Assembly: GCA_052258065.1 (NCBI GenBank)
Contig: JBQQPY010000002.1
Span: 682,001 to 746,000 of the forward strand
From: JBQQPY01 sp052258065
GTDB lineage: Bacteria; Pseudomonadota; Gammaproteobacteria; Enterobacterales; Enterobacteriaceae
Direction of reading: 5' to 3'
DNA length: 64,000 nt
Shown: positions 10,890 to 21,239 of the stretch, in pieces
How positions within the stretch are numbered: position 1 is the first letter of the stretch
How the letters are laid out: every line of letters starts with the position of its first letter
Notes under the pieces: model-generated
Told to the model about the DNA's origin: nothing
The model's database searches: none
What the model saw: the letters and a program-made list of their open reading frames with translations, nothing else
Translations under genes and position numbers: made by a program

Positions 10890-12010
10890 AATAATAGACA
10901 AGACGCTTGAGCTTGATACGAGTGCTATCAGTAGTGAAATGCCACTAAATCTTAGCGTTTCTCTGGTCACGCCGTGTCTCCCTGGTGATAATGCAATGTC
11001 CCAATATCTGAATCTTGTTAATACGATGACTCAAGTATTGGCTGATCAGTGCATTAAGTTTGATTTGCAGGGCGTCTAACTAACTATCATTTTGTGGTGT
11101 ATAAAGAAATTTAAAACTAACGGCTCACCCTGATTCGCTAGGAAGTCTAAGCACAACGAACCTGGGCTATGAATGTTGAGATTATCTATAATCAATGCAA
11201 TGCAATATGCGTAAGGATATTGTGTTGAGATATCTTTAAGAAAGCGAGCCTAATCGATCTTGGTTCTATGCTAGCTCTATGCTTGTGCTATGCTCAGGCG
11301 CTTTAGTTAGCCGACCACTCGCCCGCAGCTCACTGGCTGTAAAGCCATTGCACAGCCCCAACCGTTTTTATTGATAGCCTTCCCGAGTAGGTTTACTAGG
11401 CTTCTATATAAACTACCGGATGTATCGGATCATCGGGCTGAGAATACACGTTTAGCATATTCTTCATAGCCAGAAAGCATTCAGAATTGGCTTCTTGCGG
11501 CATGAGGGGGCTTATTTTCGTCTACGGTTTCAGTGCGTTTTCAGTGTGTGCTGCACTTTTTCACGCGAAATCACCTATTGCAGCTCTAGGAGCTTATCCG
11601 CAAGCAGTTGCAAGGTTTACCGCCTCTCTGATAACTCGCTTCAGCTTAGCACAACTAAATTCGCTACGGCATCACTATCTACACCATCCACGATGGGATC
11701 ATGCGGACATTTTGCTTAGTTTACATCTGATGACTGCATCAAGCTCTTCTCCTACAAAAGAACGCTTAACCCGATCGATATTGCGGCACTTATTTATAAA
11801 ATCTCGGCTAACACCTCACTACTCGATCGCTTACATGTCGAATGGATATATTGCAACTCAACAAAAAAATCAATGCATTTGCAACTTTCTGCATAGCATA
11901 ATTCACCTCACTAAACGACATGAGGATAATAATCTATTTTTTATTTCTCGATTTATAAATTTTCTTCAGCTCTTGCGATACATATTGCAATCGCTACCTT
12001 TTCTGTCTTA
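10890..12010 (-). mobile_element. IS630-like type B remnant, near full length
   Basis: Reading the minus strand, the C-terminal transposase segment (pattern TTDSTRIKLKRL, family form TADARIKLKRLYP) begins at about 10955. Homology to the other type B copies continues to about 12000, where the N-terminal helix-turn-helix part lies. Stops interrupt all frames. An open plus-strand frame of 174 codons at 11487-12011 runs antisense to it and is a chance frame. The 200 bases before it, after the glycosyltransferase start, show nothing I can assign. Confidence 0.6.
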
Positions 12011-12049
12011 AGATACTGAACTTAGTAACGATAACGATAGCGATACTAT

Positions 12050-12760
12050 ATCCTATCAGGCAGAACGGTTAATTTTTTGAAATTTATATTTCATATACTC
12101 TAATAGAGTTTCATTACCGAATACTGATTACGCTCTTTATTAGAATAGTAATGGCGGCTTTTACCATATCTTCTATATATCGCTTAAATCGCTCGACCAT
12201 ATTATTCTTTTTTGGATACATAGCTAGGCCAAGACTGTGTTCTATATAAAGCTCTACACATAAGGGGTCAAATTCATACTTCTCGATGACTGAACGTTTT
12301 CACAAGCCAAAAACGATCTGTAAATTCTTTATCCTTGCCTATAAGGCCTTATTTATAGCCATGGCACAGACTCGACCAAGAACAAGCAAGAAATGTCTTG
12401 AATTAGCCCGCAGTATTAACTTTATAGATACGAATAAAATTCATTGAATTAATCTATCTATGCCTATGAAAAAGATTACGTTGTAAAGTTTTATTCAGCA
12501 CTTGTGAAAAATATTTCACATCAATATGCCGGTAATCGGGTTTATTTGAACACCTTGTGCTTTAGTTTTAGCGCTTTCTGCTTAATATCGTGCAAACTCT
12601 CCAATTAATGCCTGTGTAAATAGCAATCCAGGACAGATTAAGATACTATCGGGTTCAAGAATTTTCGTACGAAATCGAAAGATCGTTTAGTTGTTATAGC
12701 TACTGACAGTCGCTTTAGCGGCGGCTTTCAGTATCGCGTAGCACTTGAACAAGTTACTTT
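12050..12760 (-). mobile_element. IS481-like remnant
   Basis: Homologous to the copies at 7900-8770 and 53350-54200 over most of their length, including the terminal segment with the sequence CAATATAGAGTTT-like near 12095 and the internal segment near 12540-12700. All frames are broken. Beyond it, 12760-12985 downstream of yqjA contains a short signal-peptide-like reading on the minus strand (hydrophobic LMLVSLKLLLPSLCQA, about 12880-12935), possibly the fossil of a lost exported protein. Confidence 0.55.
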
Positions 12761-12985
12761 ACAACAGTAATTACTTGGCCTACGCTTATTCTTGAGTCTC
12801 TAGAGGAATAATCATACTGCTTTGATTCCGATTTTCAAGAAACCAATAAAGGGGAAAACTGTCTAGCAGCCAACTGTATTTCGGCCTGGCATAGCGAAGG
12901 CAATAATAGCTTCAGAGACACGAGCATCAACACCGCCAGAAAATAGCGGTAGCGCGCCTCATACGCCTAAGACAACCTGAAACTT

Positions 12986-13660
12986 TTATAAGTCCTCCCC
13001 TGAATCAGTAAACCGTTTACGCCGCCAGATTACTACCAGCGAACTTACTAGCCCGATAGTCAAAAGTGCTAGTGGGAGCAGCATTAGACACAGCATCAAC
13101 TCCTCTTCATAACGCTGAAAAACTTGCGTTTTCCCGAGGATAAACCCGACCAGTGTCAAGATAAACACCCACAGAAAAGCGCTGAGCCAATTAAAAAAAT
13201 GAAAACGCGAACTTCCCAAGCCTGACAAACCGGCGATAGTCGGCAACAGAGTGCGCACAAACGCGACAAAGCGGCTCATAAGCAAAGCCGAAAGCCCATG
13301 ACGATGAAACATCCGGTACGCTCGCTCATGATAGTGCGCCGGTAGATGCGCTAGCCAACTCTGAACTATCCGGTTATTTTCCAGCCATCTCCCCTGCATG
13401 TAGCTAATCCAACTGCCCAAACTAGCGGCCACGGTTAGAAGCAACAGCACGAGAGGAAAATGCAGCGTTCCTTTTGCAATCAGCACACCGACCAATATCA
13501 ATAAACTGTCTCCGGGTAAAAAGGCGGCGGGCAGTAGACTGTTCTCTAAAAAAAGTATGACAAACATAAGAAAATAAATGACCCAAACTAAGTTAGGATC
13601 GGAAAGTGTTTCAAAATCTTGTTGCCAGAGGGCATTCAACAGTTCCTTAAAGATATTCAT
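12986..13660 (-). CDS. yqjA: DedA-family inner-membrane protein YqjA
   Basis: This 224-residue polytopic membrane protein matches E. coli YqjA throughout. DedA proteins support membrane homeostasis and have been linked to proton-dependent transport and to lipid carrier recycling. E. coli YqjA and its paralogue YghB are jointly needed for cell division at high temperature and for alkaline and drug tolerance. The family acidic residues are present at E39 (LFLEN) and D51 (FLPGDSLL), and the conserved arginines lie in SRFVAFVRTLLP (R127, R133). Length is normal. The start ATG at 13658-13660 aligns with the E. coli N terminus. Its usual neighbour mzrA is not recognisable. No YghB copy is seen in this window, so it could be the only DedA protein covering both roles, but that needs the rest of the genome. 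Confidence 0.9.
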   Translation of the reverse strand: MNIFKELLNALWQQDFETLSDPNLVWVIYFLMFVILFLENSLLPAAFLPGDSLLILVGVLIAKGTLHFPLVLLLLTVAASLGSWISYMQGRWLENNRIVQSWLAHLPAHYHERAYRMFHRHGLSALLMSRFVAFVRTLLPTIAGLSGLGSSRFHFFNWLSAFLWVFILTLVGFILGKTQVFQRYEEELMLCLMLLPLALLTIGLVSSLVVIWRRKRFTDSGEDL

Positions 13661-13959
13661 TATGCATTATCAACCATTGACGTTATATCATCCACTGTCC
13701 GCAGCCGAATCGGAAGAGAGTAAGCGAACCAGGTGTTGTTGGCGTTTTGATACGAGTGCGCTTACACCTTTTTCTACCCGAAACGTTAAGGCAAACAACT
13801 CTTTAACCACGGGAGTAAAGCTCTTCTCTATACTTTAAGCAAGAGAAAAACCGTGCGCGAAACGGTGGCCGACGAACCAACTAAAGTAAAAAATTATCTC
13901 TACTGTAACAAAACCGAGTCTATTGAGATAGTGAAATATAGGCGCTGTCACATGCAGGA

Positions 13960-14460
13960 AAGAGTATTTTTTTAAAAAATTTAGATTTAATTTGTATTAA
14001 TATTTCATAAACTTCAATATAGTTTTACTACCAAATACTGACTGAGGCAATTCCTGATTTGTAGACTCAGAAATATCGGTGAAGTATAATTTCAAATTTT
14101 TCAATAGAATAGTGATGCTGGATTTGTAGCACATCTTCAATCGCCTATTAAATGTTTTGACTGCACTATTTATTTATAGATACATCGGTCGGTTAAGGTA
14201 ATATCTTAAGCTCTGCATAAAAGCAGTCAAATGCATGTTTCCGAATGGCTAAGCATTTTCGCAAGGTAAAAGACTATCTGTAAATGCTTTGTCACTTTCT
14301 GTCAGTACCTGAGAAATAGCTATCGGACATGCTTGACTGTCACTACCGGTTTAAATCTGAGTCACTCTACTAATTAAATCACTATTTTTTACGAAAAATA
14401 AATATAAAACAGTTCGAGAAATTATCATAAGCCATATACGCGATCTCTGCATTAAAAAAA
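13960..14460 (-). mobile_element. IS481-like remnant, truncated
   Basis: The 3' half of the IS481-like transposase on the minus strand, recognisable by homology with 12080-12460 and 53380-53700. Homology stops where the type B IS630-like element starts at about 14500, so one was cut by the other or a deletion joined them. The 300 bases before it, upstream of yqjA, contain no gene. Confidence 0.55.
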
Positions 14461-14504
14461 CGCCAAGCAAAACGCTAATATGGTTTCTAGGTCTATACTA
14501 GTGT

Positions 14505-15310
14505 CACATCACATATTAAATGACGTATAAAGACCCCTGATCTTGATACGAGCGTCATCGGTAGTGAAATATCAATCAATCTTGGCACTTATCTAATGTC
14601 ATTGTCTGTCACGCAAAAATGTCTTAATCTTGTAATTATGATGATTTAGCTATTAGCCGATCAGTACATTCAGTTCAATTTCCGCTAAATAATTGGCATG
14701 TTTCGGTGTATAAACGAATTAAAAATGATCCCCATAAAGCCTTAGCTTAATCAGGTTTTAAGGCTGAGCAGGACGAATATGAACTATGTATATTGAGATT
14801 ATCTATGACTAGTATAATTCAGTGTGCATAAGGATATTATATTGAGATATCTTTTAATAAAGTGAGCCTAATCGAAGAGATTTCCATCCTTAGTCGCCTT
14901 AGTTAGTCCACGCCCGTCAACAGCTCATTTTGTATTGATCCTTCTCCCGGGCCTCAATGGCTGAGTCGCGAGTGTTTGTCTACTCAATAGGAGTGTTGTC
15001 TACGCAAACTACCAGATGCATCGGGTCATGGAGACGACGATACACATTCAAAACCGTCTCTATATCTACAATGAATTGGGCATTAGCTTCTGGCAGCATA
15101 ACGCAGCTGACTTTCTTCTACAATTTCAGTTTTTTATCGTGCGTTTAATGTTTCACACAAGATCGCTCTAGCGTATTAAAATTTTATAGCTTTATCCACA
15201 AGCAGTTGCAAGATCAACTGTCCCCTACTTTTCTGGCGGATCGCTGCAGCTTGGCACAATTAAATGCGCTTCGGCATCACGAGCAAACGCCACTTTTTAC
15301 GTGTTAAGGC
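14505..15310 (-). mobile_element. IS630-like type B remnant
   Basis: Starts with the C-terminal end of the transposase in the same form as the copy at 10890 and runs through the central part to about 15310, where the family N-terminal sequence (read on the plus strand as CACTTTTTACGTGTTAAG) appears. Multiple stops. The segment from 15310 to 15540 has a few GC-richer bases but no frame I can name. Confidence 0.55.
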
Positions 15311-15544
15311 AGCAGTCAGAAGCTCGCTTCGCTCACGTATCAGCGCACAGAAGTTTCAGGCCGACTTTATAAGTCTTTTTCGTGCCTGGCATGCCTTCCG
15401 CATAATGGCGCATTTACAAATAATTGTTTTAATAAAAAATATTTTAGTTAGCAGAATTGATTTTTTTAAAAAGTAGTGGCACTCGATAAAGAGCACTCAA
15501 GAAACGTCGTGTATTAGCCATGGTCTTGACTGTATAGCTGTAAT

Positions 15545-15840
15545 TCCTCACCTAATTTTCATCTTACCGAAAAGCAGGAAACTATAAATAAATCATTTAC
15601 TTTTCAAAAGTATAGATATTTAGACTGTTTAATGATTCTAGTTTTAAGAAAATTAGTTAATAAAAAGCCATTGCAGTTTATGCAACATTAGTAAAAATAA
15701 AACCTAAATTATTTAATAAAAAATACCCATGCTATCTATCCGAGATAAAACACTAGCATTAAAGCACTTTTTAATACTGATTAAACATTGAGAATAATCA
15801 ATATCGCGCCGTTTTAGTCATAATCAATATTATAAGCCGA
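15545..15840. repeat. AT-rich dispersed repeat
   Basis: Begins with a sequence of the form CTTACCGAAAAGCAGGAAAC followed by ATAAATAAATC and a TTTTCAAAAGTATAGAT block. The same series occurs near 19850, 20395, 38510, 42500 and 54420, and in the opposite orientation near 22460, 42870 and 58990. At several places it borders IS1595-like transposase fragments, so it is probably the end of that IS or a short non-autonomous derivative. Confidence 0.45.
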
Positions 15841-15845
15841 TTCGG

Positions 15846-16323
15846 CCTCCTGCAGAGCACCTAAAGGTGCCTGCAATAGCGGGTGGCCGATCAGAAACAT
15901 TTCAGACTACAGCAAATACTCGACGGCAACGTTAGTTCGGCTGCGGTCAATATCCTGTCTAATCGCTAGCTTCAATGCCTGATTGAGCTGTTGCTGATCG
16001 CGCTGCTACGCCGCAGTAGCTAGCGCTCTTTGTTGCTTCACATACGCTTTGAACTAGACGGTGCGTGCGGCCTAGACCCGCCCCATAACATCCTCATTGA
16101 AATCATAGCCTACACGGGCTGGGGTGGCGAAACGTATACAGCAGCACAGCTGCTGATTGGCGTCTGATTATTAGCGTCTGGTGCCATTTCTTCCATCAGC
16201 ATTGCGCTATGGCGTTTATCAACTGATTCAGCAGCACAGTACGTGAATAAGCGGCGCTCTTTTAGCGTGTTTGATAGTAACCTCTTCCTGGCTGCCAGAG
16301 AATAGTAAGCTAGCAGGTGTCAT
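15846..16323 (-). pseudogene. wzzE: wzzE fossil (enterobacterial common antigen chain length)
   Basis: Directly downstream of wecA, where E. coli has wzzE, the minus strand translates into recognisable WzzE segments separated by stops. They are APDANN near 16170, then AARTV and FKAYVKQQ near 16050, then QQQLNQALKLAI near 15975, and finally EMFLIGHPLLQA near 15895. These follow the order in E. coli WzzE. The N-terminal third is reduced to about 30 residues, and the second transmembrane region is missing. WzzE sets the chain length of enterobacterial common antigen, so chain-length control of that polymer is lost. The assignment rests on my recall of the E. coli protein and on conserved position. 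Confidence 0.8.
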
Positions 16324-16341
16324 TTTCGCCCCGAATTGCAT

Positions 16342-17433
16342 TCAAGGTGATATTTTTTTATAGTGCCTTAGACGTCGCTTGGTCTGCTTAACGAAGCGGG
16401 CGACCCGCCAGGCGTATTTCAGTACGTAGCCATAAAGCAAAAATACCTCAATCCACAGCAACAACATGACTGACTCTGGCCAGCGCAGTAATCGCTCTCC
16501 CGTCACGCCGAAAAACGCCAATAACGCGGCAGTAAGCGTAATAATAATAAACGCCTGGTGCGAGCTAAAACCCGCACGCATGATCAGGTGGTGAATATGC
16601 TCCCGGTCGGGTGAAAATGGGCTTATGCCTTTGCACATCCGGCGGCACATAATAGCTATCATATCCATTAAAGGCACAGCAATAATCCACAGCGCGGTCA
16701 CGGGATTTATCGGATGCCCCCATCCCTGCGTGCTTTGCAGTAACAGCCAGATAATCGTAAAACCGATCAGGGTGCTGCCGGCATCGCCCATAAAGACTTT
16801 ATAGCGTTGACCGAAAATTCCAAGATTTAATAAAATATAAGGTAAAATGGCGGTGATCATTGCAAAACAACACAGCGCTAGCCCTGGATTATTGCCTAGT
16901 GTTAGCAGGATGCCGATTGCGCTGAGAGACACGCAAGAAAGACCGCCCAGCAGGCCGTCGATACCGTCCACCATATTAAAAGCATTGATCGCGGCCCAGA
17001 CGGCGAATAGTGTTACCAGATAGCCAAATGGCCCCAGAATCATTTCCCATGGCCCGAAAATATAGCCCAAGCTATTAATATAGCGGCCACTGAACACCAT
17101 CATCGCTACCGCAATCAACGCCTGAATAATAGCGCGCGTTACGACGCTGATATCGAACCGATCATCTAATACGCCTGTCACGACCAGGACGCCCGCGCAG
17201 ACCAGATACAGCACTACATGGGGGATATAATGATCCATATAGAGAAGAGCGAAGCAGATGCTGGCATAAATAGAAATACCACCTACCAGAGGGATTTGCC
17301 CCTGGTGGCGTTTGCGGTAGTTCGGCTTGTCGACTAGGCCTATTTTTTTAGCAACCTTGCGGGCTAAAAATAAAAAGAGCAAAGAAAACAGAAAAATAGA
17401 AACAAAATCAGTACTGATATTGATTATGTTCAC
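16342..17433 (-). CDS. wecA: Undecaprenyl-phosphate GlcNAc-1-phosphate transferase
   Basis: WecA transfers GlcNAc-1-phosphate from UDP-GlcNAc to undecaprenyl phosphate at the inner membrane. That makes lipid I of the enterobacterial common antigen pathway and primes many O antigens. The 363 residues (E. coli 367) keep the polytopic layout and the catalytic signatures: LVDKPNYRKRH in the first cytoplasmic loop, LDDRFDI, NAFNMVDGIDGL, FMGDAGSTLIGF and the HIHH loop. It lies downstream of rho and a terminator hairpin, as in E. coli. The next pathway gene, wzzE, is a fossil, so the product may feed another glycan or the enzyme may be on its way out. The frame itself shows no damage. Confidence 0.95.
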   Translation of the reverse strand: MNIINISTDFVSIFLFSLLFLFLARKVAKKIGLVDKPNYRKRHQGQIPLVGGISIYASICFALLYMDHYIPHVVLYLVCAGVLVVTGVLDDRFDISVVTRAIIQALIAVAMMVFSGRYINSLGYIFGPWEMILGPFGYLVTLFAVWAAINAFNMVDGIDGLLGGLSCVSLSAIGILLTLGNNPGLALCCFAMITAILPYILLNLGIFGQRYKVFMGDAGSTLIGFTIIWLLLQSTQGWGHPINPVTALWIIAVPLMDMIAIMCRRMCKGISPFSPDREHIHHLIMRAGFSSHQAFIIITLTAALLAFFGVTGERLLRWPESVMLLLWIEVFLLYGYVLKYAWRVARFVKQTKRRLRHYKKISP

Positions 17434-17663
17434 AATAGAAAGCTCTCTGCATCCATCAGGTCATTCAACGCGTCACCATAGCTTACGCCTTAACTTCGAT
17501 GCCCTACTCCTCACTGAATTTTGTGACAACGAAATAGGCTTTCTATTATTTCTTTATGCTTAACCTAAATCTCCGTCAGGCGTGCAAAATAGAATTAAAA
17601 TCGCTCGCACAGACACAAGCGCATGTGACCGAGCACACTAAAAATGTAACTATCCTAGCATTA

Positions 17664-17694
17664 GAAACGAAAAACGCCACGTTCTCACGTGGCG
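17664..17694 (-). terminator. Intrinsic terminator after rho
   Basis: On the minus strand an 8-bp perfect GC-rich stem (CGCCACGT / ACGTGGCG, loop GAGA) is followed at once by five T. It lies 20 bases past the rho stop codon and before wecA, so it should end or attenuate the rho transcript. Confidence 0.8.
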
Positions 17695-17713
17695 CTATCC
17701 AAGCTCTTGTGAC

Positions 17714-18973
17714 TTATGAACGTTTCATCATATCAAAAAATTCATCGTTAGTTTTTGTCATCGCCAACTTGTTCATCAGGAATTCCATCGCATCAATTTC
17801 ACCCATTGGGTGGATGATTTTGCGCAAGATCCACATTTTCTGCAACTCTTCCTGGGCGGTAAGCAATTCTTCTTTACGAGTCCCTGAGCGATTGTAATCG
17901 ATTGCCGGGAAAACGCGTTTCTCGGCGATTTTACGAGATAAGTGCAATTCCATGTTGCCCGTGCCCTTGAACTCTTCGTAAATAACTTCGTCCATCTTTG
18001 AGCCGGTATCGATAAGCGCGGTGGCGATGATGGTCAGGCTCCCGCCCTCTTCCATATTACGCGCAGCACCAAAGAAACGCTTCGGACGATGCAGAGCATT
18101 GGCGTCGATACCGCCGGTCAATACCTTGCCCGAAGCGGGTACGACAGTGTTGTAGGCGCGCGCCAAGCGAGTAATAGAATCGAGCAAAATGATCACGTCT
18201 TTCTTATGTTCCACTAGACGCTTGGCTTTTTCGATTACCATCTCGGCGACCTGTACGTGGCGAGACGCCGGCTCGTCGAAGGTCGAGGCGATAACTTCGC
18301 CTTTTACCAGACGCTGCATCTCGGTCACTTCTTCCGGACGTTCGTCAATCAGCAGCACCATCAGTACGCAGTCGGGATGATTATAAGCGATGCTTTGGGC
18401 TATATTTTGCAGCAACATGGTTTTGCCGGCTTTTGGCGGCGCTACGATCAGGCCGCGCTGACCGCGGCCAATAGGCGAGGCTAAATCCAGAACTCGCGCA
18501 GTCAAATCTTCGGTAGAGCCGTTGCCACGCTCCATACGCAAACGTGAATTCGCGTGCAGCGGCGTCAAGTTTTCAAACAGAATCTTGTTACAAGCGTTTT
18601 CCGGCTTATCGTAGTTGACTTCGTTGATTTTCAGCAGCGCAAAGTAGCGCTCGCCCTCTTTCGGCGGACGGATCTTCCCAGAAATAGTGTCACCGGTTCG
18701 CAGGTTAAAGCGGCGGATCTGGCTGGGAGAAACGTAAATATCATCGGGGCCGGCAAGGTAGGAACTGTCACTGGAACGGAGAAAGCCGAATCCGTCCTGT
18801 AAAATTTCCAGCACGCCATCGCCGAATATATCCTCGCCGCTCTTGGCATGCTGCTTGAGAATAGCAAAGATGATGTCTTGTTTACGCATGCGGGCTAGGT
18901 TTTCCAGCCCCATATTCTCGCCGAGGGTCACTAGCTCTGAAACCGGCCTATTTTTTAATTCGGTAAGGTTCAT
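17714..18973 (-). CDS. rho: Transcription termination factor Rho
   Basis: Rho is the hexameric RNA helicase that ends transcription of untranslated RNA. All 419 residues (same as E. coli) are present: the N-terminal helix bundle starting MNLTELK, the cold-shock-like primary RNA-binding domain (about 50-120), the P-loop APPKAGKT near residue 180, Walker B VLLIDERPEEV, the Q and R loops and the C-terminal MKRS. The ATG at 18971-18973 follows an AAGAACC spaced as in E. coli. It sits between trxA upstream and wecA downstream, the ancestral order. Retention is notable in a genome with so much untranslated sequence, where Rho would limit read-through into dead DNA. Confidence 0.98.
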   Translation of the reverse strand: MNLTELKNRPVSELVTLGENMGLENLARMRKQDIIFAILKQHAKSGEDIFGDGVLEILQDGFGFLRSSDSSYLAGPDDIYVSPSQIRRFNLRTGDTISGKIRPPKEGERYFALLKINEVNYDKPENACNKILFENLTPLHANSRLRMERGNGSTEDLTARVLDLASPIGRGQRGLIVAPPKAGKTMLLQNIAQSIAYNHPDCVLMVLLIDERPEEVTEMQRLVKGEVIASTFDEPASRHVQVAEMVIEKAKRLVEHKKDVIILLDSITRLARAYNTVVPASGKVLTGGIDANALHRPKRFFGAARNMEEGGSLTIIATALIDTGSKMDEVIYEEFKGTGNMELHLSRKIAEKRVFPAIDYNRSGTRKEELLTAQEELQKMWILRKIIHPMGEIDAMEFLMNKLAMTKTNDEFFDMMKRS

Positions 18974-19373
18974 AATGGTAGGTTCTTAAAATCGGGGTAT
19001 ATCTCGAACTTGAATTGATTTTATGGATGGCATGGCAGCGCAAGGCCTTGCCTATCTATGATACTTGATCCCAGGAAATCCCATTTGAGCTGATGAACAG
19101 CGATTCATGCAATATCAATAACAAGAAAACTGAGATTAAAGAGTGCCTAAAAACGGATTAATTTAAATCCCGCCTTCCTATCCGCTCTCGTTGGTCACTT
19201 TTGGTGCTTTCTTGCAATGGGTTGCGGGCAAAGAATAAAGCTCAGATTCAAACTACAGGGAAGCTCACAATGCAGTAAGCATGAACTTAGCATGGTTCTT
19301 GATAGGCGTCTAGCGGTCAATATGAGAAATGCTTATGAACGCCAGGCGCCAAGAGAAAGATGCGCAATACCGC
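18974..19373 (-). promoter_or_regulatory. rho leader region between trxA and rho
   Basis: In E. coli the long untranslated leader of rho holds the autoregulatory attenuator and a short leader peptide gene. Here the 400 bases between trxA and rho have no gene-length frame. I could not find a clear counterpart of the E. coli leader peptide. Only the last bases before the start codon are obviously conserved. Autoregulation may be reduced or lost. Confidence 0.4.
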
Positions 19374-19700
19374 TTACAGATTGGCGTTAAGAAACTCTTT
19401 CAACTGTCCTTTCGACAGAATGCCAACCTTGGTAGCTAGGATTTGACCATCGAGAAACAACAACAGAGTGGGAATGCTGCGGATACCATACTTAGGTGCA
19501 GTAGCCGGATTCTCGTCAATATTCAATTTAGCGATAGTCACTTTTCCTTCAAATTCATCAGCAACTTCTGCTAGAATGGGCGCAATCATTTTACAAGGAC
19601 CACACCATTCGGCCCAGAAATCAATTAAAAACAGCCCTTTGGTCCGTAATACGTTTTTTTGGAAGCTGTCATCAGTCAGATGAATAATTTTATTGCTCAT
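19374..19700 (-). CDS. trxA: Thioredoxin 1
   Basis: This 108-residue cytoplasmic thioredoxin reduces protein disulfides using electrons from thioredoxin reductase, and supplies ribonucleotide reductase among others. The active site WCGPCK is at residues 32-37, with the cis-proline in RSIPTLLLF and the usual C-terminal LKEFLNANL. Length and sequence match E. coli TrxA closely. It lies upstream of rho in the same direction as in E. coli, but the gene normally before it (rhlB, divergent) is gone and replaced by IS debris. The start ATG at 19698-19700 has a GGAG-like site upstream. Confidence 0.97.
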   Translation of the reverse strand: MSNKIIHLTDDSFQKNVLRTKGLFLIDFWAEWCGPCKMIAPILAEVADEFEGKVTIAKLNIDENPATAPKYGIRSIPTLLLFLDGQILATKVGILSKGQLKEFLNANL

Positions 19701-19839
19701 TTTTACTCCACAGAATTATCGTTCCCTGCCATTGCAGTAATAACCAACAACAGGTTGATTCTATTTCACTATATACACTTTTGTAGTGCAATAGTTAACT
19801 ATTATTCTCTTTTAACCGTTATTTTGCATTTAATTTTTC

Positions 19840-20375
19840 TTTTTTATCTTACCTAAAAAGCAGGAAACCATAAATAAATCCCTCATTCGGTGCCTATTAG
19901 AATAAATATAGAAATCGGTAAAAAAATTAAAAACAAATAAAATAAATTATTTATAATAAATAAAGTTTTATTGCTTATGATTCATCGTCATTCCATAAAA
20001 GTAGAATCATTAGAACTTGACATGAAAGCCTTAAGCCAAGCTTAATGCACCAAAATGCCTAATTACGTACTTTATACGGCTAATCTTGAGTCACAATGTA
20101 AATAAACACTTTTTAAGTAAGTAAATACTCTGCTAGAGAATTTTAAAAACGCCATAATCGGAATTTACCATGCAATTCGCGGCCAACATACACTGCGTTA
20201 CCTGACTGAATGTTGGTATCGACTTAACCGACAGTATGACTTAGTAGCAGTGATGCTGGGCCTATTGGTGGCGGCATTAAAAGCATTCGCAATGCCATAC
20301 AGCCTGAAGGCTGAAGGCTGAAGCGTGCAACATGCATAATCAGAGAAAATATGATGAAACACATGAGATTTAACC
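19840..20375 (+). mobile_element. IS1595-like remnant, 3' part of transposase
   Basis: Plus-strand translation at about 20155-20310 reads IIGIYHAIRGQ, then YLTECWYRLNRQYDL, and further on AMPYSL. This is the C-terminal end of an IS1595-type transposase (family form YLNEFCYRFNRRFDL, then PMPYRLL). The left part (19840-20150) is the AT-rich flank shared with other copies. The catalytic core is missing. Similar tails are at 46610-46845 and 58770-58930, with an inverted one at 46440-46600. Confidence 0.6.
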
Positions 20376-20384
20376 GTGATTCCG

Positions 20385-20700
20385 TATCTGTTTTTATCTT
20401 ACCGAAAAAGTAAGAAGTCATAAATAAATTCTTTACTTTTTAAAAGTATAAATATTTAAACCATTTCATGAACTCAAAACGTGAGATCTTAAGTCTGATA
20501 TGTTTCATCATATTTTTTGATTCGTTTTTTTGGCTTCAGAGTTTCTGCGTCAATCTATTATGATTCTAGTTTAAATAAAAAAGTGATAGTGATTATTTAA
20601 TCATAAATAATCAGACTTGATTTTTTATAACTCATTGATTTTATTTAGTCTTTATATTTATTTCTAATTCAGTCGCGAAATGACAGACTTAAGATCTGTT
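20385..20700. repeat. AT-rich dispersed repeat, about 300 bp
   Basis: A fairly complete copy of the AT-rich repeat. It starts with TCTTACCGAAAAAG, contains a TTTCATCATATTTTTTG block in the middle and ends near TTCAGTCGCGAAATGACAG. The copy at 38500-38795 is collinear over the same length. It has no coding frame of its own, which fits a miniature or deleted derivative of the neighbouring IS1595-like element. Confidence 0.5.
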
Positions 20701-21239
20701 TAATTCCGGATTATTGTATAGCATTTTGTCGCACAGCGCTGTTCATGGCAAGGTGACCATTGATGGATATAGTTAAGAGAAATATGATAATAATCAGGAT
20801 TCACAGTCAGAAAACTACAACACCTAAAAAATAAAGGATGTGTTTAAAGTTTTCTACTTTTCCTGTAAGATAAAAAATTAGTTGCGCAATATCAAGATAT
20901 ATTGATTCTAATATTGAACATTCCCATAAAACATTAAGGCACACTAAGTTTTAAAACTAGTTCTTATCATTAAATCTAATTTTTAGTTTTATTCAGCCAC
21001 TCTCAGCAAATTATATCGTATTGTAAGTGCCTTCCATACCGACATTAAAAAGCACGATATCAGCGCCTCTAAGGCATAAACTTGATTAAATCAACACTCA
21101 AGTTTAGCCAAGAAACTAGGCATATTTTGGCTGAGAATTCACCTTAAGTTTAGCTAGGATAAGTACCTAATCAGGCAATTAAATGATCACTATCACTTTC
21201 TCTGAAAACCAATATCACATTATGCATCAATAACGGATA
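20701..21239. other. AT-rich intergenic DNA, nothing assignable
   Basis: No open frame, hairpin or repeat that I can assign, apart from a short block near 20860-20890 resembling the end of the AT-rich dispersed repeat. Confidence 0.4.

Noticed and set aside
11487..12011. 174-codon plus-strand open frame
   Set aside because: It runs antisense through a type B IS630-like remnant, has no homologue I recognise, and is not conserved in the sister copies.
17556..17897. 113-codon plus-strand frame
   Set aside because: It overlaps the rho 3' end and its terminator on the opposite strand and has no recognisable content.
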